A stretch of 34,452 nucleotides of DNA. Origin: Bacillota bacterium. Its GTDB lineage: Bacteria; Bacillota; Sulfobacillia; Sulfobacillales; Sulfobacillaceae. This document shows, in pieces, positions 15,811 to 24,248 of the stretch. Under the pieces are notes generated by a model. It did not search any database and was not told the DNA's origin. It worked only from the letters and a program-made list of their open reading frames with translations. The translations under genes and the position numbers were made by a program. Positions within the stretch are counted from its first letter, which is position 1. Every line of letters begins with the position of its first letter. Location: positions 1-34,452 of the forward strand of contig JAKBWA010000073.1 in the NCBI GenBank assembly GCA_021841025.1, written 5' to 3'.

Positions 15811-16661
15811 ACCGTGAATGGCAGACAGTGGTGGAACAAGGTGCGAGAGAATTAAGGGCTGCCGGCATTGAAAGAGCCTATAGGGAGGCCTCCCGGTTAT
15901 GGTTTGGGGTCTCGGGTCAAGAGTTGCCCTATTGGATTCTTTATTCCGGATCCCCGCCTCCCGCCTTAGTTGAAGAATACCGAAAGGCCATCAGACGACG
16001 ATCGGGACGGGAGCCATTTCATTATATCGTGGGAATGCGGGAATTCATGGGACTGAATTTTCATGTCGATTCCCGTGTGCTCATTCCCCGCCCGGAAACA
16101 GAGAAGCTGGTAGAACGCATTTTGGCGGATGCCGGGGCGAAGAAAGATTTAGTCATTGTCGACGTGGGGACTGGGAGCGGAGCCATTGCAATCTCCCTGG
16201 CTTATTTGGGTGACCCAACGTGGCGGGTGATTGCAACGGATGTGAGCGAAGACGCCCTAAAAGTTGCCCAACTCAATTGTGGCCATCTGTTAAAAAAAAG
16301 GCAGATTCATTTTGTTCAGGGTGATTTACTCCGAGGCATTTCTCAACCCGTCGATATCGTTGCGGCTAATCTGCCCTATGTGGCGGAAGACGATAGAGAA
16401 GTCTGTTCTCCTGAAGTGGCTTATGAGCCGAGAATCGCTCTTTATGCTTCAGAAGGTGGATTAAATACCATTGTCCGCTTGATTAACCAATTGCCGGTGA
16501 GACTGACAGATGGAGGGCGTGTCTACTTGGAAGTAGGAATGGGACAGGCGGAGCGAGTGGAGAGATGCTTGACGGCTCAAGGGATGACTATACTTCCCCG
16601 TACCCGTGATTTGGCAGGAATTGAGCGGGTGATTGCTGCTCAAAAACCGCAGGAGCAATGA
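15807..16661 (+). CDS. prmC: Release factor glutamine N5-methyltransferase PrmC/HemK
   Basis: 284 residues: N-terminal helical release-factor-binding domain, linker PRPETEKLV (95-102), then a class I SAM methyltransferase with motif [12 protein letters not shown] (118-128). It methylates the glutamine of the GGQ motif in RF1 and RF2. The active-site tetrapeptide, normally NPPY, is NLPY (188-191); Asn and Tyr, which position the substrate amide, are kept. ATG 15807 overlaps the prfA stop by 4 nt, so the two are translationally coupled. No terminator is seen downstream. Confidence 0.94.
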   Translation: MNREWQTVVEQGARELRAAGIERAYREASRLWFGVSGQELPYWILYSGSPPPALVEEYRKAIRRRSGREPFHYIVGMREFMGLNFHVDSRVLIPRPETEKLVERILADAGAKKDLVIVDVGTGSGAIAISLAYLGDPTWRVIATDVSEDALKVAQLNCGHLLKKRQIHFVQGDLLRGISQPVDIVAANLPYVAEDDREVCSPEVAYEPRIALYASEGGLNTIVRLINQLPVRLTDGGRVYLEVGMGQAERVERCLTAQGMTILPRTRDLAGIERVIAAQKPQEQ

Positions 16662-16726
16662 ATTGTACGGTGGTGGTGGAGATCTTTTGATAACTTGTGA
16701 TCTTTATGTAAACATAAGAGTTACAA

Positions 16727-16822
16727 ATGGAACAGAGTAAAAATGCGCAACAAAAGCAAATGGAGTTCCGGCGAGTTGGGGCTAGGGAGGACAAAGAGGC
16801 GCGCATTTTAGAAGACTTTTAA
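16727..16822 (+). CDS. Possible 31-residue charged small protein
   Basis: ATG 16727 to TAA 16820-16822, encoding a highly charged helical peptide (MEQSKNAQQKQMEFRR...). It lies between prmC and the rhodanese gene on the same strand, after a 14-bp TTATGT-AA-ACATAA inverted repeat (16704-16717). The Shine-Dalgarno is weak (AAGAG 7 nt upstream). No family is recognised; it could equally be leader RNA. Confidence 0.3.
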   Translation: MEQSKNAQQKQMEFRRVGAREDKEARILEDF

Positions 16823-16845
16823 AAAGGGAGGCAGGAACCTAGTCA

Positions 16846-17163
16846 ATGGCTGGCGAAATAACTGCTCAGGAATTGCGTGAGCGCTTAAGCTCTCGGAATG
16901 CGGACATTCATCCTATCACGATTATTGATGTGCGGTTAGCACAAATTGGAAAGATTCCTGGAGCTCGGCATGTTCCCGTTACCGATCTGGAAGACAAAGA
17001 ATGGGACTGGGATGCTGAGAGTGAACTCGTCGTTTATTGTCAATTTGGAAAAGGAGGCAGTGACTACGCTGCCGAAGTTTTGGAAGAACAAGGATATCAA
17101 AAAGTTTATAAGTTGGTAGGGGGTATGGATAGTTGGGCCAAGCTCATCCGTGAGAATGCCTAA
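16846..17163 (+). CDS. Single-domain rhodanese-like sulfurtransferase
   Basis: 105 residues, one rhodanese domain: IIDVR (26-30), GARHVP, and the active loop with Cys65 in YCQFGKGGS, followed by the AAEVLEEQGY and LVGGMDSW blocks of GlpE/PspE-type proteins. Cys65 can hold a persulfide and transfer sulfane sulfur to a thiol acceptor. The lack of a signal peptide places it in the cytoplasm. Start ATG 16846 has GGGAGG about 14 nt upstream, longer than ideal; no other in-frame start exists because TAG lies just before. It precedes the transporter by 62 nt, probably in one transcript. It may feed the DsrE/TusA system 4 kb away; that is inference. Confidence 0.88.
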   Translation: MAGEITAQELRERLSSRNADIHPITIIDVRLAQIGKIPGARHVPVTDLEDKEWDWDAESELVVYCQFGKGGSDYAAEVLEEQGYQKVYKLVGGMDSWAKLIRENA

Positions 17164-17225
17164 GGCCTGAAGTCGGGTGGCGCCGAGCTCCCGAGGTTTG
17201 AAAATACAGAGGGGGCCTAAAGGGA

Positions 17226-18485
17226 ATGTCGCAAACACAAATTGCCCTGGCAGCCCTAGTGCTTTTGTACATTTTTCTGATCGGTGATTGGTTTCATCGT
17301 GCCTGGACGGCTTTGGGAGTTGCGGCCCTAATGGTTCTCTTACACGTCGTTACTTTTCGGGATGCGTTTTACTCCATTGATTTTAATACCATTGGCCTAT
17401 TGTTGGGAATGATGGTTCTGGTGGGATTGTTAGGGGAAGCGGGGCTGTTTTTCCGCTTCGGCATCAAAGCTCGGCAGATGGCGCGAGAACAGCCTAAACG
17501 TTTATTGTGGGTCTTCTTTGGATTGACTGTCGTATTGTCTGCGTTTTTGGACAACGTGACAACTATTTTGCTGTTGTCTCCGGCTTTGTTTCGAGCCGCG
17601 GAAGGCATGGATTTGGACCCGGTCCCTTTCTTGATGGCCATGATCGTGGCTTCAAATCTGGGGGGCATGGCGAGTTTAATTGGTGATCCTCCCAATATTC
17701 TCATTGGAACCGCGTCTCACATGTCTTTTAATACATTTGTTGCGCACTTGGGACTACCCGCCCTGTTTTTGTTGACAGGGGTGGCCTTGATACTGCCAAG
17801 GATTTTGGAATGGAAAGCCAATCCTCAAATGATTGCCGTTGATCCCTACCGAGTTCCCCAAGACTTTCCCTTAGCGGATCGTTTGACGCTGTTGTTAATT
17901 GTTCTCGGCATTGTTTTAGCGGCATTCGTTTTGCAAGGGTTGTTTCACTGGACGTCCGGCGCTATTGCTATGGGGGGCGCTTGTTTGGGTCTTTTGGTGT
18001 CGGGTAGAAGGGCCGGAAGATTTTGGCGTGTGGTAGATTGGGGAACTTTAGGCTTTTTTGTGGGCATATTCATACTGGTGGGAGCACTAGAAAGGGGCGG
18101 GATCGTAGTCCGGCTGGCCAATACATTGGCCCACTGGCACACCAATAATTTGGCTTTGATAATACTTTTGACGAGCGCTGTGTTGTCAGCCTTGGTGGAC
18201 AATGTGCCGTTGGTTGCTGCGATGATTCCCCTTATCCGTCATCTTCTTCACTTCATGCCTGGTTACGGTTTCCAGTTGTGGATTGCTTTGGCGATGGGGG
18301 CAGCCATTGGCGGAAACGCAACAGTCATGGGAGCCTCGGCGAATGTTGTGGGTCAAGGACTGGCAGAAGAACGAGGCTATACGTTAAATTTTCGCCGTTA
18401 CTTGCCCTTTGGCTTAAAGATATTTGCGTTAAGCTTGCTGTTGGGAGCTTTGTATATTATTGTTCTGAACAAAATCATGGGATAA
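17226..18485 (+). CDS. ArsB/NhaD-type ion transporter (IT superfamily, YbiR-like)
   Basis: 419 residues with about 10-12 membrane helices in two inverted repeats. Each repeat carries a hallmark pair: DNVTTILLLSP and IGDPPNILIG in the first half, DNVPLVAAMIP and GGNATVMGASAN in the second. These are the re-entrant-loop motifs of the ArsB/NhaD/CitMHS group. Members export arsenite, exchange Na+/H+, or move dicarboxylates or sulfate; the substrate here is open. Genes for ArsR or ArsA are not adjacent, so arsenite is not favoured. The rhodanese just upstream hints at a sulfur anion. GGGGG/AAGGG precede ATG 17226. It lies within the prmC-sua5 interval, where Bacillus has other genes. Confidence 0.85.
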   Translation: MSQTQIALAALVLLYIFLIGDWFHRAWTALGVAALMVLLHVVTFRDAFYSIDFNTIGLLLGMMVLVGLLGEAGLFFRFGIKARQMAREQPKRLLWVFFGLTVVLSAFLDNVTTILLLSPALFRAAEGMDLDPVPFLMAMIVASNLGGMASLIGDPPNILIGTASHMSFNTFVAHLGLPALFLLTGVALILPRILEWKANPQMIAVDPYRVPQDFPLADRLTLLLIVLGIVLAAFVLQGLFHWTSGAIAMGGACLGLLVSGRRAGRFWRVVDWGTLGFFVGIFILVGALERGGIVVRLANTLAHWHTNNLALIILLTSAVLSALVDNVPLVAAMIPLIRHLLHFMPGYGFQLWIALAMGAAIGGNATVMGASANVVGQGLAEERGYTLNFRRYLPFGLKIFALSLLLGALYIIVLNKIMG

Positions 18486-18563
18486 AAAGAAAAGGAAAGC
18501 TTATATTTCGCCGGAAGGCATCAATCTGTGGCATTGACTTCGAAGTACGAAGGGGGGAAAGCG

Positions 18564-19589
18564 GTGATAACAGAAATTTTGAGTGCGGACAATCTTAGCC
18601 GTGGCATCGACGCCTTGAAAAATGGAGAAGTGGTGGCTTTTCCCACGGAAACGGTATATGGATTGGGCGCGGATGCGACGAATAGCGAGGCCTGTAAGAA
18701 AATTTTCGAGGCTAAGGGCCGTCCTGCAGACAATCCGTTAATCGTACATGTCCTCGACATCAAAGAACTCGAAAATGTGCTGACAGGACAAATGCCTAAG
18801 TCAGCCCAAAGGTTGGTTGAAAAATTCTGGCCGGGTCCTTTGACTGTCATTGTTCCCTCCAATGACACGATTCCCCTCTTAGTTCGCGGCTTTATGCCCA
18901 CTGTGGCGGTGAGAAGTCCTAGTCATCCAATTGCCCGGGAGCTTATTCAGGCTGTGGGCAGGCCCCTGGCCGCTCCCAGCGCGAATCGATCAGGACGTCC
19001 CAGTCCTACTCGAGCAGCGGATGTGTGGCAGGACTTACGAGGGCGAATACCGTATATCATAGACGGGGGCAATAGTCCGGTTGGGCTGGAATCGACCATT
19101 GTCGATTGTTCGGTCGATCCCCCACTCTTATTGCGTCCCGGGTTTATTGGACTACAGACTTTAGAGTCTGTGTTAGGAGGTCGAGTGTTGAGGCCTGGCG
19201 CTGATGCGCCTCATAAAGCACCAGGAATGAAATATCGACATTATGCACCCCGCGCTCCAGTTATTTGGATTAATATGAAAGAGGATTACCATATTGAGCA
19301 AGCTCTTTTGCAGCTGAAAGAAGAATTTCCTGGTATGGCCCTGATGGCGTCTAGGCAATGGCAGAGATGTGTTGCCGGACCCTTCCTTCAAGTGGAGGAC
19401 ACGGCCCAAGACATTGCGCATAATCTCTTTTCGGGATTTCGGGAGTTAGACCAAGCCAAGCCGGACGCGATTGTTGTGGTGTGGGAAGAGAATGACCAGG
19501 GTGTGGGATTAGCTGTGGCTAATCGCTTAGAGAAAGCCTGTACCAAGCAATTGACGTGGGAAGGATGCGTGAGGCAGGTGACAGACTAA
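18564..19589 (+). CDS. L-threonylcarbamoyladenylate synthase (Sua5/YwlC)
   Basis: 341 residues from GTG 18564 (GGGGGG 7 nt upstream; product then starts MITEILSADN). A GTG at 18528 would add 12 residues and is also possible. The N-terminal YrdC domain has FPTETVYGLGADA, KGRPADNPL and SANRSG, the ATP, bicarbonate and threonine sites. A Sua5-type C-terminal domain follows the conserved linker (SPGMKYRHYAP-like, near residue 230). It makes threonylcarbamoyl-AMP for the universal t6A37 modification of ANN-decoding tRNAs, working with TsaB/D/E. It overlaps the next gene as TAATG. This is ywlC in the conserved prmC-ywlC-ywlE-rpiB order. Confidence 0.93.
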   Translation: MITEILSADNLSRGIDALKNGEVVAFPTETVYGLGADATNSEACKKIFEAKGRPADNPLIVHVLDIKELENVLTGQMPKSAQRLVEKFWPGPLTVIVPSNDTIPLLVRGFMPTVAVRSPSHPIARELIQAVGRPLAAPSANRSGRPSPTRAADVWQDLRGRIPYIIDGGNSPVGLESTIVDCSVDPPLLLRPGFIGLQTLESVLGGRVLRPGADAPHKAPGMKYRHYAPRAPVIWINMKEDYHIEQALLQLKEEFPGMALMASRQWQRCVAGPFLQVEDTAQDIAHNLFSGFRELDQAKPDAIVVVWEENDQGVGLAVANRLEKACTKQLTWEGCVRQVTD

Positions 19590-20068
19590 TGGAAAACCCG
19601 CCCAACATCTTGTTTGTATGCACAGGGAATACTTGTCGAAGTCCCATGGCCGAAGCTTTGTGGAAGAGCCTTTTCTCCGGGGAGTACCCGGTGCAGTCAG
19701 CCGGGCTGGCACCATGGCCCGGACAAGCAGCTCACGAATATGCTCAGGAAGCCGTGAAACCCTATGGGGGAAATCTACAAAACCATCGCGCTAAAGATAT
19801 TCGCGACGTTCAAGGGGATTTTGACTGGATTTTTACCATGACTAGGGAACAAGCGGCGCAACTGCAGCAAATGCGCCCCGAGTGGAAAGACAAAATCTTT
19901 TCCCTTCCGGAGTTTTTAGCGGAAACGGAAGGTATTGCCGATCCAATCGGCACGAACCAGGTGAACTATGATTCTCTGGCCTGGCGGTTATATCGCATGT
20001 TAACGAAATTAAAAAGACGCCTAGTAAAAGGCGAGTCATCCGCTGAGCCGGAAGAAACGGGGGAATAG
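19589..20068 (+). CDS. ywlE: Low-molecular-weight phosphatase, YwlE-like protein-arginine phosphatase
   Basis: 159 residues. The P-loop CTGNTCRSPMAEAL (Cys11 nucleophile, Arg17) and the general acid Asp118-Pro119 (IADPIG) define the LMW phosphatase fold. The second Thr in CTGNT matches B. subtilis YwlE, where this residue makes the enzyme select phospho-arginine over phospho-tyrosine, so arginine phosphatase is the better call. It would reverse McsB kinase marks. ATG 19589 overlaps the sua5 stop by one base, with GAGGCAGGTG upstream. The C-terminal tail (KRRLVKGESSAEPEE) is charged. Confidence 0.9.
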   Translation: MENPPNILFVCTGNTCRSPMAEALWKSLFSGEYPVQSAGLAPWPGQAAHEYAQEAVKPYGGNLQNHRAKDIRDVQGDFDWIFTMTREQAAQLQQMRPEWKDKIFSLPEFLAETEGIADPIGTNQVNYDSLAWRLYRMLTKLKRRLVKGESSAEPEETGE

Positions 20069-20072
20069 GTGA

Positions 20073-20519
20073 ATGAGAATCGCCGCGGGAGCAGATCACG
20101 CCGGGTGGAATTTGAAAGAAGCCTTAGTCAATTACCTCATAGACCGGGGATGGGACGTCGAAGACTTCGGAACGTTCGGACCGGATTCTGTTGATTATCC
20201 CGACTATGCCAATAAGGTGGCTTTGGCGGTCACCAATGCAGACGTGGAACGGGGACTTTTGATATGTGGCAGCGGACAGGGAATGTGTATCGTGGCCAAT
20301 AAAACCCCTGGAGTTCGTGCGTCGTTGGCTCATGATGTCATTTCGGCACGGTTGGCCCGCCAACACAATGATGCTAATGTTTTGACAATGGGAGCCCGAT
20401 TTGTCGCACCAGAATTGGCCCAGGAAATCCTGGAGGTATGGCTGGCAACGCCGTATGAAGGTGGGCGGCACCAGAGGCGCTTAGAAAAAATCGAGCAAAT
20501 TGAAAGGCGCGGTTTATAA
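20073..20519 (+). CDS. rpiB: Ribose-5-phosphate isomerase B
   Basis: 148 residues, RpiB/LacAB fold. It has the N-terminal GADHAGWNLKEAL phosphate loop (Asp8, His9), the Cys-containing catalytic loop CGSGQGMCIVANK (residues 65-77), and the RASLAHD and HNDANVLTMGAR motifs. It interconverts ribose-5-phosphate and ribulose-5-phosphate. It begins 4 nt after ywlE's stop with AGGTGA just upstream of the ATG, so the two are coupled. In B. subtilis ywlF is followed by ywlG and glyA before upp; here a hairpin and then upp follow directly. Confidence 0.95.
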   Translation: MRIAAGADHAGWNLKEALVNYLIDRGWDVEDFGTFGPDSVDYPDYANKVALAVTNADVERGLLICGSGQGMCIVANKTPGVRASLAHDVISARLARQHNDANVLTMGARFVAPELAQEILEVWLATPYEGGRHQRRLEKIEQIERRGL

Positions 20520-20524
20520 AGATT

Positions 20525-20571
20525 TTCCTGAATGCTGCCGCCTTTTCCAGGCGGCCTGGCGCATTCAGGAA
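20525..20571. terminator. Long hairpin between rpiB and upp, probable terminator or processing stem
   Basis: TTCCTGAATGC (20525-20535) pairs perfectly with GCATTCAGGAA (20561-20571). An inner stem GCCGCC (20537-20542) pairs with GGCGGC (20550-20555). No U-tract follows, so it is not a standard intrinsic terminator. It begins 5 nt after the rpiB stop. Confidence 0.55.
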
Positions 20572-20573
20572 TC

Positions 20574-20582
20574 TGGTATATT
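20574..20582 (+). promoter_or_regulatory. Candidate extended -10 promoter of upp
   Basis: TGG followed by TATATT (20577-20582) fits an extended -10; an overlapping TATACT sits at 20582-20587. No good -35 is seen because the upstream hairpin occupies that space. The leader would be about 22 nt. Confidence 0.4.
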
Positions 20583-20610
20583 ATACTTTATAAGGAAACG
20601 GGGAATTTGT

Positions 20611-21237
20611 ATGTTGGTCGTGGTTGATCATCCCCTTATCAAAGTTCACATTTCCATTCTTAGGGATCGCTGGACGGGAACTGATCAATTTCGTACGCAA
20701 TTAACGGCGTTAACACGCTTGTTGGCTTTTCCTGTCTTGCAAGATTTGGAGATTTTGCCGATGACAGTAACCACGCCTTTGGCTGATACTACAGGATATA
20801 GACTTGACAGAGTGCCGGTTTTAGTGCCGGTATTACGAGCGGGCCTTGGAATGGTAGAGGGTTTTCGTGATGTTGTTCCCAATACTGTCGTATCTCATCT
20901 GGGTCTGTACCGTGATCACCGAACACTGAAGGCAATACGGTATTACAGCAATTTTTCCACATCATACCACGATCATCCGGTCATTTTGCTAGATCCCATG
21001 TTGGCCACAGGAGGATCGGCGGTAAACGCGCTCAATTATCTTAAGCAAGAAGGCGCCAGTGAGATTCGAGTCGTCAGTGTCATTGCGGCTCCTGAGGGTA
21101 TTCAGAAAGTTGGCGAGTATCACCCTGATGTGATGGTTTTTGCGGCGCAGTTAGATGATGGACTCAATGAATTAGGCTATATTGTTCCAGGTCTTGGGGA
21201 TGCAGGCGATCGGCAGTTTGGCACGGTCGTCGACTAA
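20611..21237 (+). CDS. upp: Uracil phosphoribosyltransferase
   Basis: 208 residues, standard UPRT size. Motifs: RAGLGMVEGF (base-proximal loop), the PRPP-binding LLDPMLATGGSA near residues 128-139, and the GDAGDRQFGT uracil-binding end. It salvages uracil to UMP using PRPP. The ATG at 20611 gives the usual UPRT start (VDHPLIKVHISILRD, where most have HPLIQHKLTILRD); a GGGGAA lies 6 nt upstream and AAGGA further up. upp precedes the ATP synthase operon here as in Bacillus. Confidence 0.96.
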   Translation: MLVVVDHPLIKVHISILRDRWTGTDQFRTQLTALTRLLAFPVLQDLEILPMTVTTPLADTTGYRLDRVPVLVPVLRAGLGMVEGFRDVVPNTVVSHLGLYRDHRTLKAIRYYSNFSTSYHDHPVILLDPMLATGGSAVNALNYLKQEGASEIRVVSVIAAPEGIQKVGEYHPDVMVFAAQLDDGLNELGYIVPGLGDAGDRQFGTVVD

Positions 21238-21266
21238 TAAATCCCCGCAAGGGGGAGGTTATATTG

Positions 21267-21294
21267 GCCCGCCGCTTCTATTGACGGGCTTTTT
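21267..21294 (+). terminator. Intrinsic terminator of upp, overlapping the atp promoter
   Basis: GCCCG (21267-21271) pairs with CGGGC (21285-21289), followed by TTTTT (21290-21294). The stem is only 5 bp plus one G-T, so efficiency may be modest. Confidence 0.6.
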
Positions 21295-21309
21295 GGCCTG
21301 GACTATACT
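21281..21309 (+). promoter_or_regulatory. Sigma-A promoter of the ATP synthase operon
   Basis: TTGACG (21281-21286), 17-bp spacer, TATACT (21304-21309): each hexamer is one mismatch from consensus. The -35 lies within the upp terminator hairpin. Transcription would start near 21316, giving a leader of about 180 nt before the first atp frame. Confidence 0.82.
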
Positions 21310-21315
21310 TATGGA

Positions 21316-21494
21316 TTGTGAGGGTATGGCCCTCATACCCATATTGGTATCTGCCCGAAAATTGCAGACCGCCACGTTCCCGAAGCAGCTGATCCGAATT
21401 GGCATAGAGAGACTGCAGGGATTTTCCATGCACCGTCTCTTCAGCCAAACCACGTGGGAGAGTCTGCCTGGCGAAAGGGATATAGTTGCCGATA
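21316..21494 (+). other. Structured 5' leader of the atp operon
   Basis: Two hairpins are visible. GGGTATG (21322-21328) pairs with CATACCC (21334-21340) around GCCCT. AGAGAC-TGCA (21408-21417) pairs with TGCA-cc-GTCTCT (21429-21440), 10 pairs with a 2-nt bulge. A plus-strand frame (ATG 21326 to TGA 21514) and a minus-strand frame (GTG 21538 to TAG 21278) are both open across the leader; neither has a ribosome-binding site. Confidence 0.45.
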
Positions 21495-21771
21495 ATGGGC
21501 AAACTTACCACTGAATTGTCCAAGGAGAAGGTGACCACCGACGGGACCCGATAACAATCACAAACGCCCGTTAACTGCAGCGCGGGGCATAGGAATAGCG
21601 TTCACACTGTCGGTTCAGTTAGTGTTTTCTGTCATCATCGGAGTCTTTCTTGGACAGTGGCTTGACAATCTGTGGCATACCACACCGCTTTTCACAGTGC
21701 TGGGTGTTCTTTTAGGTATAGGAGCCGGACTTTATGGGATATACCAGATGGCTCGGGTTTTCTTGAAGTGA
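21495..21771 (+). CDS. AtpZ-like ATP synthase accessory protein, apparent +1 frameshift or non-standard start
   Basis: The frame ending TGA 21769-21771 encodes two hydrophobic helices joined by a short loop, FTLSVQLVFSVIIGVFLGQWLD and GVLLGIGAGLYGIYQMARVFLK. This is the AtpZ/AtpI-like small subunit pattern (GxFLGxWLD, then LGxGAG.Y). That frame has no ATG, GTG or TTG after the upstream TGA at 21532. A different frame starts at ATG 21495 (MGKLTTELSKEK) and stops at 21552-21554. Removing one base near 21547-21550 (ACCC) would join them into a protein of about 91 residues, normal for AtpZ. AtpZ with AtpI is thought to help c-ring assembly or Mg/Ca uptake. The 4-nt overlap with atpI supports translation of this frame. 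Confidence 0.65.
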
Positions 21772-22147
21772 ACGAATTTTCAGCGCTTTGGCGAAAGTCG
21801 GCTGCAGCATCTCTAGGCCTGTCTTTGGCTTTTGTGTTAGTCGGATTGTTGTTTGCCAGTGCAAGAACGGTTTTTTGGAGTCTGGCAATCGGAATCATCC
21901 CTGGGATTGTGGATTTAGTCGGTCTGGGACTGCGCTTGCCGTTGTGGGCACGTCTAAATGCGCGGGCCGGGATGGTCAGCATAAATCTCAGATTATTTTC
22001 GCGGCTGGTCCTTTTAGGGGTGTTTTTCTATGTATTGCAACGCTACACTCACTTAGACCTTGGCTGGGCCTTAGCGGGGGTTTTTTTGCCTCACGCCGTG
22101 TATCTGATTAAAGCGATTTGGAGTTTGCGGCACAAGGGGGTGAACGG

Positions 22148-22151
<4 letters not shown>
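21768..22151 (+). CDS. atpI: ATP synthase protein I
   Basis: 127 residues with four membrane helices and a basic loop (WARLNARAG) between the second and third. Size and position just ahead of atpB fit AtpI, a chaperone-like protein that aids assembly of the c-ring in the membrane. The GTG start overlaps the preceding stop as GTGA and lacks a good Shine-Dalgarno, so translation probably depends on ribosomes finishing the AtpZ frame. It overlaps atpB by ATGA. AtpI sequences are weakly conserved, so the call rests mostly on topology and position. Confidence 0.82.
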
Positions 22152-23132
<981 letters not shown>

Positions 23133-23190
23133 GACAACAGGGATGTCTTTCTTAACATAAAGGAAAGATTGACGAGAAGGGAGCGAAACC

Positions 23191-23688
23191 GTGTCGAGTA
23201 CTACATCGCTAACCTTGGGTAATATGGTTGCTGGCGTGCTACAGTGGGTAATTTTGTTGTTTCTCATGCGTCGTTATGTGTATAAGCCCTTGTTGGGAGC
23301 TATGCAAAAACGGCGGGAGAATATCGCAAAGCAAATTTCTGAGGCAGACAAGTTGCGGGAAGAAGCGGAAAAACTTCGGCAAGAACAAGACAATCTGCTC
23401 AAAAAAGCCCATGATGACGCCAAGGCTTTGATTGCTCAGGCTCGCCGAGAAGGTGAGGAAGAGGCGCGAAAGATTGTGGATCAGGCACAGCGTGAGGCAA
23501 GTTACCGTCAACGAGCTGCATTGGAGGAAATTCACCATGAACGAGACGAAGCTATCAAAATGATTCGGGCCGAAGTTGCGGATCTGGTGCTGATGGCTAC
23601 AGGAAAATTACTTGAGCGCAACATCGATGAAAAGGATCAAGAACGATATCTCGACCAAATTCTACAAGATGCGGGGCAATTGCAATGA
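23191..23688 (+). CDS. atpF: ATP synthase Fo subunit b
   Basis: 165 residues: one N-terminal membrane helix (about 9-28), the KPLLGAMQKRRENI segment typical of b at the membrane exit, and a long charged coiled coil rich in E/K/R/Q. It dimerises to form the peripheral stalk that holds F1 through delta. GTG 23191 is preceded by AGAAGGGAG. It overlaps atpH by ATGA. A second b-like gene (b') is not present, as expected for a non-photosynthetic Firmicute. Confidence 0.95.
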   Translation: MSSTTSLTLGNMVAGVLQWVILLFLMRRYVYKPLLGAMQKRRENIAKQISEADKLREEAEKLRQEQDNLLKKAHDDAKALIAQARREGEEEARKIVDQAQREASYRQRAALEEIHHERDEAIKMIRAEVADLVLMATGKLLERNIDEKDQERYLDQILQDAGQLQ

Positions 23689-24248
23689 CCGATCAACGTG
23701 CTGTCAAACCCTACGCGAAGGCACTCTTTGAACTGGCTAAAGACAACCAATTAATTGATCAAATCGGCAGGGATCTTGATTTTGTCACCAAGATGATTCA
23801 GGAGTCTCAGGAATTGCAGAGATTTCTTTCTCATCCCCTGGTTTCACCCGAAGCCAAGAAAGAGAGCCTGTCCCGGTTAGTGCAAAATTCGGTTCATTCC
23901 TTGCTGCTTAGATTTCTCTATTTGGTTGTGGACAAAGGACGGGAATCTCTTTTGGCGTCAATTTGTGACGAATTTAACAAACTCGCCAGAGAGGATCAGG
24001 GAATCGTGGAAGTGCATATCGACAGTGCCGTACCACTGAGTGAAGATCAGAAGAAACAGTTTGCCGAACGTCTTGGGCAGACTATGGGCAAAGAGATCAG
24101 GATACTGGCTGAAGTTAAGCCGCCTCTCATTGGGGGCGCCAGGATTCGTGTTGGCGATCGCGTTTTGGACGGGAGCGTTCAAAGACGTATGGAGATTTTG
24201 GCAGAACGCTTGCGAGGAAACGGAGGAGGTGTAGTCCTTGAGCATTAA
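23685..24248 (+). CDS. atpH: ATP synthase F1 subunit delta
   Basis: 187 residues: N-terminal six-helix domain ([16 protein letters not shown] start, typical of delta) and C-terminal domain ending [22 protein letters not shown], the conserved tail that binds the b stalk. It links F1 to the stator. ATG 23685 overlaps atpF by 4 nt, and the 3' end overlaps the atpA start by 11 nt, where it carries atpA's ribosome-binding site (GGAGGAGGTG). Confidence 0.95.
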   Translation: MTDQRAVKPYAKALFELAKDNQLIDQIGRDLDFVTKMIQESQELQRFLSHPLVSPEAKKESLSRLVQNSVHSLLLRFLYLVVDKGRESLLASICDEFNKLAREDQGIVEVHIDSAVPLSEDQKKQFAERLGQTMGKEIRILAEVKPPLIGGARIRVGDRVLDGSVQRRMEILAERLRGNGGGVVLEH

